Positions 1-7,374 of a stretch of DNA of 7,374 nucleotides are shown here, piece by piece. Under the pieces are notes generated by a model. The model was given only the letters and a program-made list of their open reading frames with translations, did no database searches and had not been told where the DNA came from. The stretch spans positions 1-7,374 of the forward strand of contig CALMPQ010000442.1 of NCBI GenBank assembly GCA_937872005.1, written 5' to 3'. Position 1 is the first letter of the stretch, and each line of letters begins with the position of its first letter. A program made the position numbers and the translations under genes. The DNA is from an uncultured Propioniciclava sp. (GTDB lineage: Bacteria > Actinomycetota > Actinomycetes > Propionibacteriales > Propionibacteriaceae).

Positions 1-630
1 GAGTTCCAGCTCGGGGCGGAAGGACTGCAGGGCGGCGTCCATCTCGGCGACCGAGGTCGGCGGATCGGGCACCCCGAGCAACCGGGCGGGCACCCCGGCC
101 TGGGCGACGTAGGTGTCGGCGTCCGCGGCCGAGAGCGGGCGCGGCCCGTAGGCCTGGTGGGTCCACAGGAAGGCGGCGATCTCGGCGATGTGGATCCAGG
201 TGAGCAGGTGGGGGTCGGAGGCGCGGTAGGGGCGTCCGCGCTCGTCCTTGCCGCGGACGCGTTCGTGCACCGACCTCACCTTCTCGATCGTCGCGGTCGC
301 GTGGGGGATCGTGCCGTAGGTGACCACCGCGATGTAGTGGCTGGTGCGGTGCAGGCGCCCCCAGGGGTCGCCCTCGTAGCCCGAGTGGCCGGCCACTCCC
401 GCCATGGCCAGGGGGTGCAGCGACTGCAGCAGGAGGGCAGCCACCCCGCCGGGGAACATCGCCGCATCCTCATGGACGCGCCAGATCGGGTCGGTCACGT
501 CGAACCAGCGCTCCCCCGGTTTGCCCCAGATCTCCAGTCCCCGCTCGCCTGCGTCGTCGCCCGCCACGCGGGAGCGCAGCGCCTCACCGAGGCGACGCTG
601 GACCGTGCGGACACCGGGGACGGGAACCAT
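1..630 (-). CDS. Oxygenase MpaB-family (DUF2236) protein, C-terminus cut by window edge
   Basis: The reverse strand is open from an ATG at 630 to base 1 without a stop, giving 210 residues; family members are usually about 280-300, so perhaps a quarter lies outside. The protein shows the DUF2236 pattern: WRVHEDAAMFPGG (residues 50-62), LLLQSLHPLAMAGVAGHS (66-83), DPWGRLHRTSHYI (88-100), VRSVHERVRG (118-127), and YRASDPHLLTWIHIAE (135-150). This family includes fungal MpaB and the bacterial latex-clearing protein Lcp, haem-dependent enzymes that cleave C=C bonds; the conserved histidines and the R-T pair around residue 95 fit such a fold. The natural substrate cannot be read from the sequence. 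No signal peptide is seen, so it is probably cytoplasmic. Codon bias and motifs make this strand the coding one; the open frame on the other strand is a shadow. ATG 630 is the only good start in frame and has no clear Shine-Dalgarno. The gene is divergent from the sigma-factor remnant. Confidence 0.9.
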   Translation of the reverse strand, partial: MVPVPGVRTVQRRLGEALRSRVAGDDAGERGLEIWGKPGERWFDVTDPIWRVHEDAAMFPGGVAALLLQSLHPLAMAGVAGHSGYEGDPWGRLHRTSHYIAVVTYGTIPHATATIEKVRSVHERVRGKDERGRPYRASDPHLLTWIHIAEIAAFLWTHQAYGPRPLSAADADTYVAQAGVPARLLGVPDPPTSVAEMDAALQSFRPELEL

Positions 631-696
631 GGACCCATCTTGCCGGGTGCGTGCAACCTTTCCCGGGTCGGCGGGCGTGCTGGGAGTATGACAGCC

Positions 697-1039
697 ATGT
701 CCCCACCCATCCGGGCAGCCGCGGGCCCCACGATGGGGTTCGAGGAATTCGTCGACGAACACCAGGTGGCGCTGCGGCGCTACGCCCTCGCCCTCGCCCT
801 CACGGGCAACCCCCACGACGCCGACGACCTGCTGCAGTCCACACTGGTGCAGTTGTACCTGGCGCGCACTCGACGGCCTGGGCCGACGCCAGCGGGCCGT
901 CGTCGTGCTGCGCTACTTAGAGGACCTCGACCTCGCGACCATCGCCGAAACGCTCGGCATCTCCGTCGGCACCGTGAAGGGCCAGCTCTCACGCGCCCAG
1001 GCCCACCTCCGCACCGCCCTGGAAGGGAGCGCATCATGA
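697..1039 (+). pseudogene. SigE-family ECF sigma factor, internally deleted and frameshifted
   Basis: The first part encodes sigma region 2 of a SigE-type ECF factor: GFEEFVDEHQVALRRYALAL, then GNPHDADDLLQSTLVQLYLA, ending near base 864. The following DNA encodes region 4 in the next frame, from base 866 to the TGA at 1037-1039: ALDGLGRRQRAVVVLRYLED, then LATIAETLGISVGTVKGQLS, including the helix-turn-helix. In normal members about 50-60 residues (rest of region 2 and the linker) separate these blocks; here they abut. So some 150-180 bases are missing and the reading frame is lost at about 862-868. ATG 697 is preferred to ATG 688 and ATG 733 because GGGAG at 682-686 lies 10 bases upstream. 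The stop overlaps the next start as ATGA, the usual coupling of sigma and anti-sigma genes. Region 4 contains a rare TTA leucine codon (917-919). No functional sigma factor can be made unless the gap is an assembly error. Confidence 0.85.
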
Positions 1040-1788
1040 ACGACCGCCTGGACTCCTTGATCCGCGGGTCGCTGGAGCAGCACACTCGTGCCGCCGCTCC
1101 CGACGCCGAGCTCGCACCGCGCGTCGCCGCCCTCGGACGTCGCCGTCGCGCCAACCGGCGCGCCGGATTGGCCGCCCTCGCGCTGGTCGCGGTGGGGGGC
1201 GCCGCCTGGGGCATCAGCGCCCTCCCGCCCCGTGAGCCGCAGGTCGCCACCGCACCCTCGACGTCGCCGACGCCCCACGCCACGCCGACGCCCGCACCCA
1301 GGTCGGAGAACCTCGTCAAGGATGTCTGGTCGTTCGAGGAGAGCCACTTCGCCTCGCCGACCGGCAACATCAAGTGTGCGCTGAGGGGTGCCACCGGGGA
1401 CGTCGGTCTGGACGCGCGCGCCTTCTGCGGCGTCGACCAGGCCGAGGCCGGGGTCGTCCCCACGATGGAGGAGGCCTGCGGCCCCAACCCCGACGTCCCG
1501 GTCGCCGGGGTGGCGGTCATGGCCGACGGGAAGGCCAGCTGGGTGTGCGCGGGCGATGCCCAGTCGTACCCCTTCACCGACAGCTCGCCCGAGTACATCG
1601 CCTGGTCCGGTGACCACTTCGGCGCCACGGCCAAGCAGGGCGACCGCACGCTGGTGGTCCTCCCGTATGGGCGTTCGTTGGTGGCCGGGGACTTCACCTG
1701 CTCGATGGCGACCGACGGCGTGACCTGCACCAACACGGCCACCGGACACGGCTTCCACCTCAGCCGGGCCGGTGCCACCCTGCGGTGA
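1036..1788 (+). CDS. Single-pass membrane protein with outer DUF6636-like domain, putative anti-sigma partner
   Basis: 250 residues. Residues 1-43 are cytoplasmic and end in a basic run (RRRRANRR, 35-42). A hydrophobic segment at 44-63 is a membrane anchor. Residues 65-90 are a Pro/Thr/Ser linker (TSPTPHATPTPAP). The rest is an outer domain with FASPTGNIKC (105-114), WVCAGD (169-174), VLPYGRSLVAGDFTC (208-222), GVTCTNTATGHGFHLSR (228-244). This matches the DUF6636 pattern as I know it. Six cysteines (114, 131, 148, 171, 222, 231) could form three disulfides. The start is well supported by GGAAGGGAG at 1021-1029, six bases before the ATG, and by the ATGA overlap with the sigma gene. The position and short cytoplasmic N-terminus suggest an anti-sigma or sensor role, but no HxxxCxxC zinc anti-sigma motif is present, so that role is inferred from context. 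With its sigma partner broken it may be orphaned. It reads in the same frame as sigma region 2, so a readthrough fusion is formally open. Confidence 0.8.
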   Translation: MNDRLDSLIRGSLEQHTRAAAPDAELAPRVAALGRRRRANRRAGLAALALVAVGGAAWGISALPPREPQVATAPSTSPTPHATPTPAPRSENLVKDVWSFEESHFASPTGNIKCALRGATGDVGLDARAFCGVDQAEAGVVPTMEEACGPNPDVPVAGVAVMADGKASWVCAGDAQSYPFTDSSPEYIAWSGDHFGATAKQGDRTLVVLPYGRSLVAGDFTCSMATDGVTCTNTATGHGFHLSRAGATLR

Positions 1789-1796
1789 GCCGGTGC

Positions 1797-1802
1797 GAGA
1801 GA
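1797..1802 (+). promoter_or_regulatory. Ribosome binding site deciding the fadD-like start
   Basis: GAGAGA lies 8-9 bases before GTG 1811. The frame is also open from a GTG at 1772, but that start lies inside the preceding gene and adds 13 residues unlike the family. The site favours GTG 1811. It is a weak Shine-Dalgarno match. Confidence 0.5.
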
Positions 1803-1810
1803 ATGGCCCG

Positions 1811-3466
1811 GTGAAGAAGCCCGCGTGGACCACGAACTACCAGCCCGGCGTCCCGGCCGAGATCGACCTGCCCGACGAACCGCTGACCGCGATGTTCTCC
1901 CGCGCCGCCCGCAAAGGCGGCCGAGGCGTCGCGCTCGAGTTCTTCGGCGCCACCACCACGTGGCGCGATCTCGCCGACCAGGTCGACCGGGCCGCGGCGG
2001 GGCTGGCGTCCCTCGGCGTGGGCCCCGGCGACCGGGTGGCGATCATCCTGCCCAACTGCCCCCAGCACGTCGTCGCGTTCTACGCGGTGCTGCGGCTCGG
2101 CGCCGTCGTGGTGGAGCACAACCCGCTGTACACCGCGTCCGAGCTGGCCACGATGTTCGCGGACCACGGCGCCCGCGTCGCGATCGCGTGGGACGTCGCG
2201 GTGCCGAAGCTGCCCGCGTTGGAGCACGTCGTCGCGGTCAACCTCTTGGACGCCTTCCCCACCGTCAAGCGCCTGGCGCTGCACCTGCCGGTGCCGAAGC
2301 TGGCCGCGACCCGCAAGCGTCTCCACGCGCCGGCGCCGGGGACGGTCCCGTGGAAGCACCTGATCGCCCACAAGCCGATCCGCAACTGGGCCGAGCCCAC
2401 GGCGTCCGATCTCGCGGTGGTGCAGTACACCTCGGGGACGACGGGCGCCTTCAAGGGCGCGATGCTGACCCATCGCAACCTGTACGCCAACGCGCTGCAG
2501 GGGGCGGCGTGGATGAAGGACGCGAAGGACGGCCGGGAGACGATCTATGCGGTGCTGCCGATGTTCCACGCGTTCGGGATGACGCTGTACCTCACCTTCG
2601 GGGTGCTGAAGCGGGCGCGGATCGTGCTGTTCCCCAGCTTCGACGTCGACCTGGTGCTCGACGCGGCGAAGAAGCGCCCGCCGACGGTCTACTGCGCAGT
2701 GCCGCCGATCTACGAGAAGACCGCCCGCCGCGCGATCGAGCGCAAGGTGTCGCTGAAGTCGGCGAAGTTCTGCATCTCGGGCGCGATGAAGCTGACCGAC
2801 CCGATCGTCGAGCTGTGGGAGTCGGTGTCGGGCGGCCTGCTCGTCGAGGGCTACGGCCTGACCGAGACCGCGCCGGTCGCCCTGGGGAACCCGTTCTGGC
2901 CGACCCGGAAGACGGGGACGATCGGAGTGCCCTTCCCCTCGACGCTGATGCGGGTCGTCGACCCCGAGGACCCGACCCGCGAGGTGGCGCAGGGCGAGGA
3001 GGGTGAGCTGCTGCTCAAGGGGCCGCAGGTGTTCTCCGGCTACTGGAGCTCCCCCGAGGAGACGGCCAAGGCGCTGCTGCCCGACGGCTGGCTGCGCACC
3101 GGCGACATCGTCGTGGTGGATGAGGACGGGTTCACGACCATTGTCGACCGGCTCAAGGAGATCATCGTCACCGGCGGGTTCAACGTGTCACCCTCCGAGG
3201 TGGAGCACGTGCTGGTCGAGCACCCCGACATCGCCGACGTCGCGGTGGTCGGCCTGCAGACCGAGTCGGGTGAGCAGGTCGCCGCCGCGGTGGTGCTGCG
3301 CGAGGGCGCGCACCTGGACGTGGCTGCGATCAGGTCCTGGGCGAAGGAGCGGCTGGCCGCCTACAAGGTGCCGCGCTCGTTCGTCGAGGTCGAGGAACTG
3401 CCCAAGTCGATGCTCGGCAAGGTGCTGCGCAAGCAGGTGCGGGAGGCGATCAGCGAAGCCGCGTGA
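1811..3466 (+). CDS. fadD: Long-chain fatty-acid--CoA ligase (FadD-like, AMP-forming)
   Basis: 551 residues from GTG 1811, a normal length for the family. It activates fatty acids with ATP to acyl-AMP and then joins them to CoA, feeding beta-oxidation or lipid synthesis; it is cytoplasmic or loosely membrane-bound. All adenylation motifs are present: the ATP-binding loop YTSGTTGAFKGAM (206-218), GYGLTET (347-353), WLRTGD (427-432) with the ribose-binding Asp432, the hinge DRLKEII (446-452), GGFNVSPSEVE (455-465), and the C-terminal PKSMLGKVLRK (531-541) with the likely catalytic lysine at 537. The N-terminal domain includes NYQPGVPAEIDLP, typical of actinobacterial and proteobacterial FadD. 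No signal peptide or membrane segment is apparent. It follows the DUF6636 gene by 22 bases in the same direction and may share its transcript, although no functional link is obvious. Family assignment is firm; the exact chain-length preference and which FadD paralogue this is cannot be told. Confidence 0.93.
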   Translation: MKKPAWTTNYQPGVPAEIDLPDEPLTAMFSRAARKGGRGVALEFFGATTTWRDLADQVDRAAAGLASLGVGPGDRVAIILPNCPQHVVAFYAVLRLGAVVVEHNPLYTASELATMFADHGARVAIAWDVAVPKLPALEHVVAVNLLDAFPTVKRLALHLPVPKLAATRKRLHAPAPGTVPWKHLIAHKPIRNWAEPTASDLAVVQYTSGTTGAFKGAMLTHRNLYANALQGAAWMKDAKDGRETIYAVLPMFHAFGMTLYLTFGVLKRARIVLFPSFDVDLVLDAAKKRPPTVYCAVPPIYEKTARRAIERKVSLKSAKFCISGAMKLTDPIVELWESVSGGLLVEGYGLTETAPVALGNPFWPTRKTGTIGVPFPSTLMRVVDPEDPTREVAQGEEGELLLKGPQVFSGYWSSPEETAKALLPDGWLRTGDIVVVDEDGFTTIVDRLKEIIVTGGFNVSPSEVEHVLVEHPDIADVAVVGLQTESGEQVAAAVVLREGAHLDVAAIRSWAKERLAAYKVPRSFVEVEELPKSMLGKVLRKQVREAISEAA

Positions 3467-3487
3467 GCGCGGGCCCACCGTCCCCTG

Positions 3488-3575
3488 CGGGACAAACTCA
3501 CTCTGGAAGGTGGCGGAGTCACCGCGATCGACTGATTTCCGGCCCGACGCCACACACGTGAGTGAGTTTTTCCCG
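3488..3575. repeat. 88-bp element with 16-bp imperfect terminal inverted repeats (MITE-like or large hairpin)
   Basis: The left end CGGGACAAACTCACTC (3488-3503) and the right end GAGTGAGTTTTTCCCG (3560-3575) are inverted copies matching at 15 of 16 positions. The 56 bases between hold a second inverted pair, GTGGCG (3510-3515) with CGCCAC (3548-3553), and inside that a small AGTC/GACT pair (3517-3520 with 3530-3533), so the whole can fold as a nested hairpin. It begins 21 bases after the stop of the acyl-CoA ligase and its right end lies within the truncated antitoxin gene. No coding capacity and no obvious target-site duplication are seen. It could be a miniature mobile element or an intergenic palindromic repeat; a terminator role is less likely, as the T run is inside the stem rather than after it. 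Copy number elsewhere in the genome is unknown. Confidence 0.65.
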
Positions 3576-3753
3576 GGCTGCCAAGCACGGGCGGTCGGTC
3601 GAGGCTGACGTTCGGGCGATCCTCAATGCGGCCGTGGACCTGCCCGAGGAGAACATCCTCGTGGCGTTGCACGCATCGTTCGCCGAGGTCGGCGGCGTGG
3701 ACCTTCACATTCCCGAGCGCACCGACGCCCCGCGCGAGGTCGACCTGTCATGA
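3562..3753 (+). pseudogene. FitA/VapB-like ribbon-helix-helix antitoxin, N-terminus missing
   Basis: The frame encodes RAAKHGRSVEADVRAIL, the first helix and turn of FitA/VapB-type ribbon-helix-helix antitoxins, then a tail rich in acidic and proline residues (DLPEENILVAL, DLHIPERTDAPREVDL) of the kind that wraps around the PIN toxin. Intact homologues are near 80 residues and begin with a strand of about 15-20 residues (MA-ITIRNLDD-like) just before RAA. Here a TGA at 3559-3561 closes the frame immediately upstream, and only a GTG at 3562 without a ribosome binding site remains, giving 63 residues. The break coincides with the right arm of the inverted-repeat element. The stop overlaps the toxin start as ATGA. 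The toxin-binding tail appears kept, but the strand needed for operator binding and dimerisation is lost. It may still be made as a short protein from GTG 3562; this is uncertain. Confidence 0.7.
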
Positions 3754-4166
3754 TCATCGCCGACACGACCATCGTGTCCGAGTTGATGAAGGATGCTCCC
3801 GAGCCACGGGTTCTCGACTGGGCACGGGGTGTCAGTGTCACCGACCTGACCATCAGCGTCGTCACGGTGGAGGAGGTCGAGCGGGGTTTGGGGCGATTGC
3901 CCGTGGGGCGCCGACGCGCGGGTCTCTCCGCCCGATGGGCTCGGCTGCTCGACGCGTTCGGCGACACCATCGCGATCTACGACGTCGCTGCGGCCCAGGC
4001 CACGGCGCAGGTCGTCGTGGAGGGTTTGAACCGAGGGCGTCCCCTCGCACTGGCCGACGCCCAGATCGCCGGGATCTGCCTCGCCCGTACCGCAACCCTC
4101 GCCACACGCAACGCGACGGACTTCGCGGTCGTGACCGACCTGGCCTTGGTCAACCCCTTCGATTGA
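3750..4166 (+). CDS. PIN-domain ribonuclease toxin, VapC/FitB family
   Basis: 138 residues, the normal size for a complete PIN toxin. Toxins of this family are Mg-dependent endoribonucleases, typically cutting tRNA or rRNA, held inactive by a co-expressed antitoxin. The acidic residues expected at the active site are present: Asp5 in MIIADTTIVSELMK, Glu42 in SVVTVEEVERGLGRLP, Asp103 in LALADAQIAGICLA, and Asp124 in TRNATDF. The pattern resembles FitB more than classical VapC. The ATG at 3750 overlaps the antitoxin stop (ATGA) and has GAGG at 3736-3739 ten bases upstream, so it is translated after the antitoxin. The antitoxin has lost its N-terminus while the toxin shows no damage, so either the remaining tail neutralises it or the toxin is little expressed. 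Its end converges on guaA with nine bases between the stops. Confidence 0.88.
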   Translation: MIIADTTIVSELMKDAPEPRVLDWARGVSVTDLTISVVTVEEVERGLGRLPVGRRRAGLSARWARLLDAFGDTIAIYDVAAAQATAQVVVEGLNRGRPLALADAQIAGICLARTATLATRNATDFAVVTDLALVNPFD

Positions 4167-4174
4167 GTCGCCGT

Positions 4175-5744
<1,570 letters not shown>

Positions 5745-5750
5745 GGCGCG

Positions 5751-5779
5751 ATTCTAGTGCTGTGCACGCCCTACTTCAG
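5751..5779 (-). promoter_or_regulatory. Promoter of guaA, probably giving a leaderless mRNA
   Basis: On the reverse strand a -10 hexamer TAGAAT (5756 to 5751; five of six to TATAAT) is followed by CGCGCC and the guaA ATG. With six bases between hexamer and ATG, transcription would start at or next to the A of the start codon (5744). A weak -35, CTGAAG (5779 to 5774), lies 17 bases upstream and overlaps the end of the permease gene. No Shine-Dalgarno sequence is present. Leaderless genes with a TAnnnT box at this distance are common in actinomycetes. Inferred from sequence only. Confidence 0.6.
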
Positions 5780-6625
5780 ACCGCTGTTGGCGATGCCGAG
5801 CACGATGTAACGCTGCAGGAACAGGAACATGACGATGACGGGCACCATCGACACGACCGACATGGCCAGGATGTAGTTGAACGGCACCACGAGCTGGCTG
5901 TTGAACTGCGCCAGCGCGACGGGGAGGGTGTACTTCGACGCATCCTGGGCGATGATCAGCGGCCAGAGGAAGTCGTTCCAGCGCCACATGATCGAGAAGA
6001 TCGTGACGACTGCGATGGGCGCTCCGCACAGCGGCACCACGACCTGCAGGAACGTGCGGAACTCCCCCGCCCCGTCGATGCGGGACGCCTCGATCAGCTC
6101 GTCGGGGATGCCCAGCATGTACTGCCGCAGCAGGAAGACCCCCGTCGGCGTCGCTGCGGGCGGGATGATCATGCCCCACAGCGTGTTCACCAGGCCCAGC
6201 TGCGCGGCGACCTGGTACACGGAGATCAGGATCACCTGCAGCGGCACCATGATCGTCGCCAGCACGAGCAGGAACAGCAGGTTCCGGCCCCGGAAGTTGT
6301 ACTTGGCGAGGCCATAGGCGCACATCGTGTTGATGACGAGCGTCAGGATCGTCGCGCCGACGGTGACGAGGGTGGAGTGAATCAGGTACGTGCCGAACGC
6401 GAAGCTCTCCAGGGCGCCGGTGTAGTTGTTGAAGTTGAACTCGGCCGGCAACGGACGCGGCGGGCGTGCGGCCAGTTCCAGCTCGGTCTTGAAGCTGGAG
6501 ACCACCGTCCACACCAGGGGGATCAGGATCACCAGTGCCGTGGCCGTGAGGACGGTGTAGCGGACGACCAGACCGAGCGCGGGCGTCCGGCGGGACCCGG
6601 TGGAGGTCCAGGTCGGCGCGCTCAT
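5771..6625 (-). CDS. Carbohydrate ABC transporter permease, MalG-like
   Basis: 284 residues, typical of the second permease (MalG/UgpE type, binding-protein-dependent transport family) of an ABC importer for sugars. About six membrane segments can be seen, near 20-42, 80-105, 116-138, 148-168, 202-224 and 250-272. The cytoplasmic EAA loop that docks on the ATPase reads EASRIDGAGEFRTFLQVVVP (179-198). WRWNDFLWPL (214-223) and the end QRYIVLGIANSGLK (271-284) are also typical of MalG-like proteins. The start at 6625 is fixed by a perfect AGGAGG at 6635-6630, four bases upstream, and by the ATGA overlap (6622-6625) with the preceding permease gene. The frame is open further upstream, but that part is a shadow of the first permease. 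The substrate is not evident; the solute-binding protein should lie beyond the right edge. No ATPase gene is in the window; such importers often share a common ATPase. Confidence 0.93.
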   Translation of the reverse strand: MSAPTWTSTGSRRTPALGLVVRYTVLTATALVILIPLVWTVVSSFKTELELAARPPRPLPAEFNFNNYTGALESFAFGTYLIHSTLVTVGATILTLVINTMCAYGLAKYNFRGRNLLFLLVLATIMVPLQVILISVYQVAAQLGLVNTLWGMIIPPAATPTGVFLLRQYMLGIPDELIEASRIDGAGEFRTFLQVVVPLCGAPIAVVTIFSIMWRWNDFLWPLIIAQDASKYTLPVALAQFNSQLVVPFNYILAMSVVSMVPVIVMFLFLQRYIVLGIANSGLK

Positions 6626-7374
6626 GCGGCCTCCTGACGGCGTCCGTTGAGGTAGTTGAGCAGGGTGAACCCGAACACGCAGAGGAACAGGATCACGCCC
6701 CCGGCCGAGGCCAGCCCGTAGCGGATCGGCGACTCGAACGCGCGCTCGTAGATGTACTGCACCATCAGCGTGGTCGCGCCGACGGGGCCGCCGCCGGTGA
6801 GGGTCCAGATGAAGTCGAAGGACTGGAACCCCGAGATGGTCGCCAGGATCACGACGACCAGCGTCGTCGGGCGCAGCAGCGGCCAGGTCATGGAGAAGAA
6901 CTGCTGCACCGGGCTGGCGCCGTCGATCGCGGCCGCCTCGTAGACCGACGGGTCGATCCCCTGCAGGCCCGACAGCATGATGAGGGTGTAGAAGCCCACG
7001 TGGATCCACAGGCCGACGAAGATGATGACGAGCATCGCCAGGCGCCCGTCGACGAGCCAGCCGGGTTGGCCCAGCCCCAGCGCGCCGAGGCTGACGTTGA
7101 GCAGGCCGTTGGTGCGGTCGAGGATCCAGCCCCACAGCAGGCCGATGACGACGGCTGAGAGCAGGCTGGGCAGGAACAGCACGGCCCTGAAGAAGCTGCG
7201 GCCGCGGAAGGCCTGGTTCAGCAGGATCGCGTACCCCGTCGCCAGCACCGTGATGAGCACGACGAACGCTGCGGTGAAGAACAGCGTCGACAGGAACGCC
7301 CGGATGAACGCCTCGTTGGAGGTCAGCTCGACGTAGTTCGCCATCCCGACGGGGCGGAATGTGCGGCCGTTCGT
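6622..7374 (-). CDS. Carbohydrate ABC transporter permease, MalF/UgpA-like, N-terminus cut by window edge
   Basis: 250 residues are visible; the start is outside. An ATG at 7344 could be taken as the start, but the ten codons upstream continue the family pattern (TFRPVGMANYVEL, like the FVGL-NY motif before the second membrane helix), so the gene runs off the window; the usual length of about 290-320 suggests 40-70 residues are missing. Visible hallmarks, counted from the edge: membrane helices near 29-52, 62-84, 113-136, 170-186 and 222-241; the EAA loop YEAAAIDGASPVQQFFSMTWP (145-165); and LTGGGP (192-197), common in sugar permeases of this type. It pairs with the MalG-like permease downstream, whose start overlaps its stop by four bases, so the two are translationally coupled and form the membrane channel of one importer. 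Substrate unknown. Confidence 0.93.
   Translation of the reverse strand, partial: TNGRTFRPVGMANYVELTSNEAFIRAFLSTLFFTAAFVVLITVLATGYAILLNQAFRGRSFFRAVLFLPSLLSAVVIGLLWGWILDRTNGLLNVSLGALGLGQPGWLVDGRLAMLVIIFVGLWIHVGFYTLIMLSGLQGIDPSVYEAAAIDGASPVQQFFSMTWPLLRPTTLVVVILATISGFQSFDFIWTLTGGGPVGATTLMVQYIYERAFESPIRYGLASAGGVILFLCVFGFTLLNYLNGRRQEAA

Noticed and set aside
628..642. Leaderless promoter for the DUF2236 gene (CAAGAT six bases before ATG 630)
   Set aside because: The hexamer lacks the first T of TAnnnT and no -35 is seen at a suitable distance; mentioned only as a weak possibility.
651..697. ECF-type self-promoter (AAC at 655-657 and CGTG at 676-679) for the sigma gene
   Set aside because: The spacing of 18 bases is longer than usual and the -35 lacks the GG before AAC; the match is too weak in GC-rich DNA to list as a feature.
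157..1788. One continuous 543-residue plus-strand protein
   Set aside because: Bases 157-630 are antisense to the DUF2236 gene, which has clear family motifs, and bases 865-1035 are sigma region 4 read in the wrong frame. Only 1036-1788 and the region 2 segment are real in this frame.
1825..3006. 393-residue open frame overlapping the acyl-CoA ligase in another frame
   Set aside because: Arg-rich shadow frame with no motifs; the ligase frame contains every adenylation motif.
5762..6637. 291-residue plus-strand open frame opposite the MalG-like permease
   Set aside because: Composition is dominated by Asp, His, Gln and Arg in low-complexity runs, with no domain; the opposite strand encodes a clear membrane permease.
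6626..7135. N-terminal extension of the MalG-like permease up to 7135
   Set aside because: The extension is an out-of-frame reading of the MalF-like gene; ATG 6625 has a perfect AGGAGG and an ATGA overlap.
7335..7344. ATG 7344 as the true start of the MalF-like permease
   Set aside because: The upstream codons to the window edge continue the conserved family sequence, and a start here would remove the first membrane helix.

Overview
High-GC DNA with GC-rich third codon positions, mostly TGA stops, a SigE-family ECF sigma remnant, a TAnnnT-type leaderless promoter and ATGA gene overlaps. This points to an actinomycete (Actinomycetota); a member of the Propionibacteriales is possible, but the sequence does not prove it. 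Genes are tightly packed and no stretch over 300 bases lacks a gene.

Left part (1-1788). A DUF2236/MpaB-type oxygenase gene is read leftwards and cut by the window edge. Divergent from it, 66 bases away, is a broken ECF sigma factor gene. It keeps region 2 and region 4 but has lost everything between them, and the two halves lie in different frames. Its stop overlaps the start of a single-pass membrane protein with an outer six-cysteine DUF6636-like domain, presumably once the partner (anti-sigma) protein.

Middle (1789-4166). A complete FadD-like long-chain acyl-CoA ligase follows in the same direction. Behind it lies an 88-base element with 16-base terminal inverted repeats. The element ends inside the 5' end of a FitA/VapB-like antitoxin gene, which has lost its N-terminal strand. 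The overlapping PIN-domain toxin (VapC/FitB type) is intact, with its acidic residues present.

Right part (4176-7374, all leftward). Two translationally coupled permease genes of a carbohydrate ABC importer (MalF-like, cut at the right edge, then MalG-like) are followed after 26 bases by guaA, GMP synthase. guaA lacks a Shine-Dalgarno sequence but has a -10 hexamer placed exactly for a leaderless transcript, so it probably has its own promoter. guaA and vapC converge with 9 bases between their stops.

Most of the window is ordinary housekeeping and transport. The parts worth a second look are the decayed sigma cassette, the inverted-repeat element with the beheaded antitoxin, and the leaderless guaA start. 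I did not find a clear new defence or biosynthetic system.
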